NCBI GenBank assembly: GCA_023416135.1
Contig: JAEZIF010000347.1
Coordinates: 1-9,000, forward strand
DNA from: Pseudomonadota bacterium
GTDB lineage: Bacteria; Pseudomonadota; Alphaproteobacteria; Reyranellales; Reyranellaceae
Length of the DNA: 9,000 bases
Direction of reading: 5' to 3'
Shown one piece after another: positions 6,744 to 9,000 of the stretch. The first letter of the stretch is position 1; each line of letters opens with the position of its first letter. Made by a program: the position numbers and the translations under genes. Below the pieces are notes generated by a model. That model searched no databases and had not been told where the DNA came from. It worked only from the letters and a program-made list of their open reading frames with translations.

Positions 6744-6919
6744 CCTCATCGCCTTCGGGGCCGCGGGCAATTCGCCCGCCGACGGGCGCGCCCGAGGCGC
6801 GCGGGTCAGCACACCGAATGAATTCCGCGCCCGCGTCGAGCAGGACGTGGCGCGCTGGCGGCCACTCGCCCATGTCGTCAACCAGTCGTAAAGTGCGCGC
6901 AGTACGAGGAAAGTCATGA
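6740..6919 (+). CDS. Doubtful 59-codon ORF bridging gntR and the hydroxylase gene
   Basis: An ORF with a strong ribosome-binding site starts at ATG 6740, overlapping the gntR stop as ATGA, and stops at TGA 6917-6919, overlapping the ATG 6916 of the next gene, again as ATGA. That double overlap would let ribosomes pass from gntR to the hydroxylase gene. The predicted peptide is rich in Ser, Arg, Pro and Ala with hardly any hydrophobic residues, which is what an out-of-frame reading of GC-rich DNA looks like. I recognise no domain. A more natural reading frame through the same bases (6742-6891) resembles a TctC tail. It may be translated as a coupling leader, but a folded protein is unlikely. 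Confidence 0.25.
   Translation: MTSSPSGPRAIRPPTGAPEARGSAHRMNSAPASSRTWRAGGHSPMSSTSRKVRAVRGKS
6742..6891 (+). pseudogene. Probable C-terminal remnant of a TctC/Bug-type binding protein
   Basis: In the frame ending at TAA 6889-6891 the translation reads STPNEFRARVEQDVARW followed by a short tail. From memory, proteins of the Bug/TctC family (periplasmic receptors of tripartite tricarboxylate transporters) end in a TPxEFxxxVxxDxxRW pattern some 10 residues before the stop. Only about 27 residues (6808-6888) match convincingly; the part before (6742-6807) is less clear. There is no start codon with a ribosome-binding site in this frame, and upstream the frame runs into gntR. The simplest reading is that a receptor gene once stood between gntR and the hydroxylase and was lost by an internal deletion, leaving its tail. 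The match is short, so this is tentative. Confidence 0.45.
6763..6794. repeat. Cluster of GC-rich inverted repeats in the gntR-hydroxylase gap
   Basis: GCGGGC (6763-6768) and GCCCGC (6774-6779) flank a 5-base loop. CGCCCG (6773-6778) can instead pair with CGGGCG (6783-6788) around a 4-base loop. CGGGCGCGCCCG (6783-6794) is itself a perfect 12-base palindrome. The alternatives are mutually exclusive. No T-tract follows, so this is not a standard intrinsic terminator. In DNA of this GC content some such symmetry is expected by chance. Confidence 0.35.
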
Positions 6920-9000
6920 GCAAATACGGTATCGGTCAGCCTGTCCTGCGCTTCGAGGACCCGCGCCTGCTGCGCGGCCAGGGCCGCTTCATCAACGACG
7001 TCAACCTGCATGGCCAGGCGCACGCCGTGTTCGTGCGCTCGCCACATGCCCACGCGAAGATCCTGTCGATCGACATCGAGGCGGCCAGGCAGGCTCCCGG
7101 TGTCGTCGCGGTGCTGACCGGCCACGATGTCGCGGCCGACGGGCTGGGAATGCCCAAGGCCAACATGCCGCGCAAGCGTCCCGATGGTAAGCCGATGTTC
7201 GCGCCGCAGCGCCCGCCGCTGGTGACCGATCGCGTGCGCTATGTCGGCGATCCGGTGGTGATGGTGATTGCCGACACGCTCGCCGAAGCCAAGGACGCGG
7301 CCGAGCTGGTCGGCATCGAGTACGATCCGTTGCCGTCCGTGACCTCGACCGAGGACACCGTGAAGCCCGGCGCGCCCGCGGTGTGGGACGACTGCCCGGA
7401 CAACGTCTCCAACAACGTCGAGCGCGGCAACAAGGCCGGCACCGACGAGGCGATCAAGGGCGCGGCCAAGGTCGTCAAGCGACGCTACGTGATCACGCGC
7501 GTGCACGCCCAGTACATGGAGCCGCGTGGCACGGTTGCGACCTACGACCAGGGCGAGGATCGCATGATCCTCTATGCCGACGTCCAGTATCCCCATCGCG
7601 TGCGCAACATGCTGGCGCAGAACGTCTTCAAGGTGCCCGAAAGCAAGATGCGCGTCATCGCCCAGGATGTCGGCGGCGGCTTCGGCACCAAGGGTTGGCA
7701 GTACGTCGAGCATCGCCTGACCCTGTGGGCGGCGCGCAAGCTGCTGCGTCCGGTGAAATGGACCTGCGAGCGCAGCGAGGCCGTGATGGCAGACGAGCAC
7801 GGTCGCGACAATATCGGCGAGATCGAGTTGGCGCTGGACAAGGACAACAGGTTCGTCGCGCTGCGGCTCAACATGCTGGCCAACATCGGCGCCTATGTCG
7901 GCTCCGACCGCAACCTGCTCTCGCCCTTCGGCATGATCGGCACGGTGCTGGGCGTCTATCTGATTCCCAAGGCCTACATCAACGTCGTGGGCGTGCTCTC
8001 GAACACCAACCCGACGGCGCCCTATCGCGGCGCGGGGCGGCCCGAGGCAATCTACCTGATCGAGCGGCTGATCGACGACGCTGCGCGCGAACTCGGTGTC
8101 GATCGCATAGAACTTCGGCGCAAGAACATGCTGCCGGAAACGTCGCTGCCGTATCAGAGCCCGGTCGGGCCGTTCTACGACTGCGGCAAGTTCGAGGAGA
8201 ATCTCGACATGGCGTTGAAGCTTGCCGATGTCGATGGCTTCGCGGCGCGTCAGGCGGAATCGAAGAAGCGCGGCAAGTTGCGCGGCCTCGGTATCGTCAA
8301 TGCGATCGAGCAGGCGGCAGGCACGGCCCAGCCCGAGTACGCCGAGATCCGCTTCAATCCCAGCGGCACGGCGGCACTGCTGATGGGCACCAAGGCCCAA
8401 GGGCAGGGCCACGAAACCATGTTCAAGCAGATCCTGAACGAGCGATTGGGCATCGACCCCAAGGACGTGCAATTCATCGACGGCGACACAGATCGCGTGG
8501 CCTTCGGCATGGGCACCAACGGCTCGCGCTCGACGGTGCTGGGCGGCTCGGCGCTGTTCGTCGCTGCCGGCAAGGTGATCGAGAAGGGCAAGAGGATCGC
8601 GGGCCATCTGCTCGAGGCCGGGGAGCAGGACATCGAGTTCAAGGACGGCAACTTCACGGTCAAGGGCACCGACAAGACCGTGCCCCTGAAGCAGGTGGCG
8701 ATGGCGGCCTTCAATCCCACCAAGTGGCCGAAAGGCTTCGAGGGTGGACTGTACGAGAACGCCACCTTCCTCGGACAGAAGGACACCTTTCCCAACGGTT
8801 GCCACATCTGCGAGGTCGAGGTCGATCCCGACACCGGTGAGGTGAAGCTCGATCGCTATTCGGTGGTCGACGACGTGGGCACGGTGATGAATCCGATCGG
8901 CCTCAAGGGCCAGATCCACGGCGGCGTCGCCCAGGGCGTCGGCCAGATCCTGAGCGAGCAGGTGGTGTGGGACCGCGAAAGCGGCCAGCTCCTGACGGCG
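6916..9000 (+). CDS. Xanthine dehydrogenase/CoxL-family molybdopterin-binding subunit, 3'-partial
   Basis: This is the large, catalytic subunit of an aerobic molybdenum hydroxylase, a family that oxidises CO, aldehydes, purines or N-heterocycles. 695 residues are visible and the frame is open at the window end; relatives are roughly 750-800 long. The N-terminus (IGQPVLRFEDPRLLRGQGRF) is typical of CoxL-like proteins. Cofactor-domain motifs are VGGGFGTKG (252-260), PYRGAGRPE (369-377), QGQGHET (495-501) and GTNGSRST (533-540). The loop PYRGAGR lacks the Cys of true CO dehydrogenase (CSFR type), so CO oxidation is unlikely. The active-site Glu expected near the C-terminus lies beyond the window. 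GAGGA (6906-6910) precedes the ATG by 5 bases. The FAD and 2Fe-2S partner subunits are not upstream; they may follow outside the window. Linkage to the importer suggests it acts on the imported compound. Confidence 0.93.
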   Translation, partial: MSKYGIGQPVLRFEDPRLLRGQGRFINDVNLHGQAHAVFVRSPHAHAKILSIDIEAARQAPGVVAVLTGHDVAADGLGMPKANMPRKRPDGKPMFAPQRPPLVTDRVRYVGDPVVMVIADTLAEAKDAAELVGIEYDPLPSVTSTEDTVKPGAPAVWDDCPDNVSNNVERGNKAGTDEAIKGAAKVVKRRYVITRVHAQYMEPRGTVATYDQGEDRMILYADVQYPHRVRNMLAQNVFKVPESKMRVIAQDVGGGFGTKGWQYVEHRLTLWAARKLLRPVKWTCERSEAVMADEHGRDNIGEIELALDKDNRFVALRLNMLANIGAYVGSDRNLLSPFGMIGTVLGVYLIPKAYINVVGVLSNTNPTAPYRGAGRPEAIYLIERLIDDAARELGVDRIELRRKNMLPETSLPYQSPVGPFYDCGKFEENLDMALKLADVDGFAARQAESKKRGKLRGLGIVNAIEQAAGTAQPEYAEIRFNPSGTAALLMGTKAQGQGHETMFKQILNERLGIDPKDVQFIDGDTDRVAFGMGTNGSRSTVLGGSALFVAAGKVIEKGKRIAGHLLEAGEQDIEFKDGNFTVKGTDKTVPLKQVAMAAFNPTKWPKGFEGGLYENATFLGQKDTFPNGCHICEVEVDPDTGEVKLDRYSVVDDVGTVMNPIGLKGQIHGGVAQGVGQILSEQVVWDRESGQLLTA

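Noticed and set aside
7383..8840. A 485-codon + strand open frame inside the hydroxylase gene
   Set aside because: It is an off-frame shadow; the hydroxylase frame is continuous from 6916 to 9000 with cofactor motifs throughout.
6424..8919. An 831-codon open frame on the minus strand opposite gntR and the hydroxylase gene
   Set aside because: Its translation is rich in His, Asp, Arg, Gly and Ala with no recognisable domain, the usual antisense shadow of a GC-rich gene, while the + strand frame carries clear conserved motifs.
6916..9000. Carbon monoxide dehydrogenase large subunit
   Set aside because: The active-site loop lacks the Cys-containing CSFR-type motif of true CO dehydrogenases, so only the broader family is claimed.

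Overview
The window is a high-GC bacterial segment with every convincing gene on the + strand, packed with short gaps or start/stop overlaps. The GC-rich third positions, the abundance of HAAT-type (branched-chain amino acid type) ABC transporters, the Tat-like signal on the binding protein and the CoxL-like molybdo-hydroxylase fit an alphaproteobacterium (Rhizobiales/Rhodospirillales-like soil or water organism). That placement is inference from gene style, not from a marker gene.

Layout. (1) 1-1317: the tail of one HAAT transporter operon, consisting of a LivG-type ATPase cut off by the window edge and carrying a frameshift at the CCCC run 404-407, then an intact LivF-type ATPase. (2) 1318-1429: the only sizeable intergenic gap with regulatory character. 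It has a perfect 9-bp inverted repeat (1323-1346) just after the livF stop, then a weak candidate promoter and a strong Shine-Dalgarno. (3) 1430-5963: a complete second HAAT transporter: periplasmic binding protein, LivH permease, a LivM permease fused to a LivG-type ATPase, and LivF. (4) 5973-6743: a GntR/FCD-family regulator with a short gap after livF. (5) 6744-6915: a short stretch that looks like the C-terminal remnant of a TctC/Bug-type binding protein, also spanned by a 59-codon ORF whose start and stop overlap the neighbouring genes. (6) 6916-9000: a xanthine dehydrogenase/CoxL-family molybdopterin-binding subunit, open at the window end.

Working model (inference): the second transporter imports a small organic acid, amide or N-heterocycle; the GntR regulator senses it or a product; the molybdo-hydroxylase begins its oxidation. 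The substrate cannot be read from the sequence. I see no mobile element, CRISPR array, tRNA, rRNA or defence system, and no clearly new biological system. The most notable items are the livG frameshift, the LivM-LivG fusion, the 9-bp inverted repeat with CGAAA at 9-bp period, and the gene remnant between the regulator and the hydroxylase.
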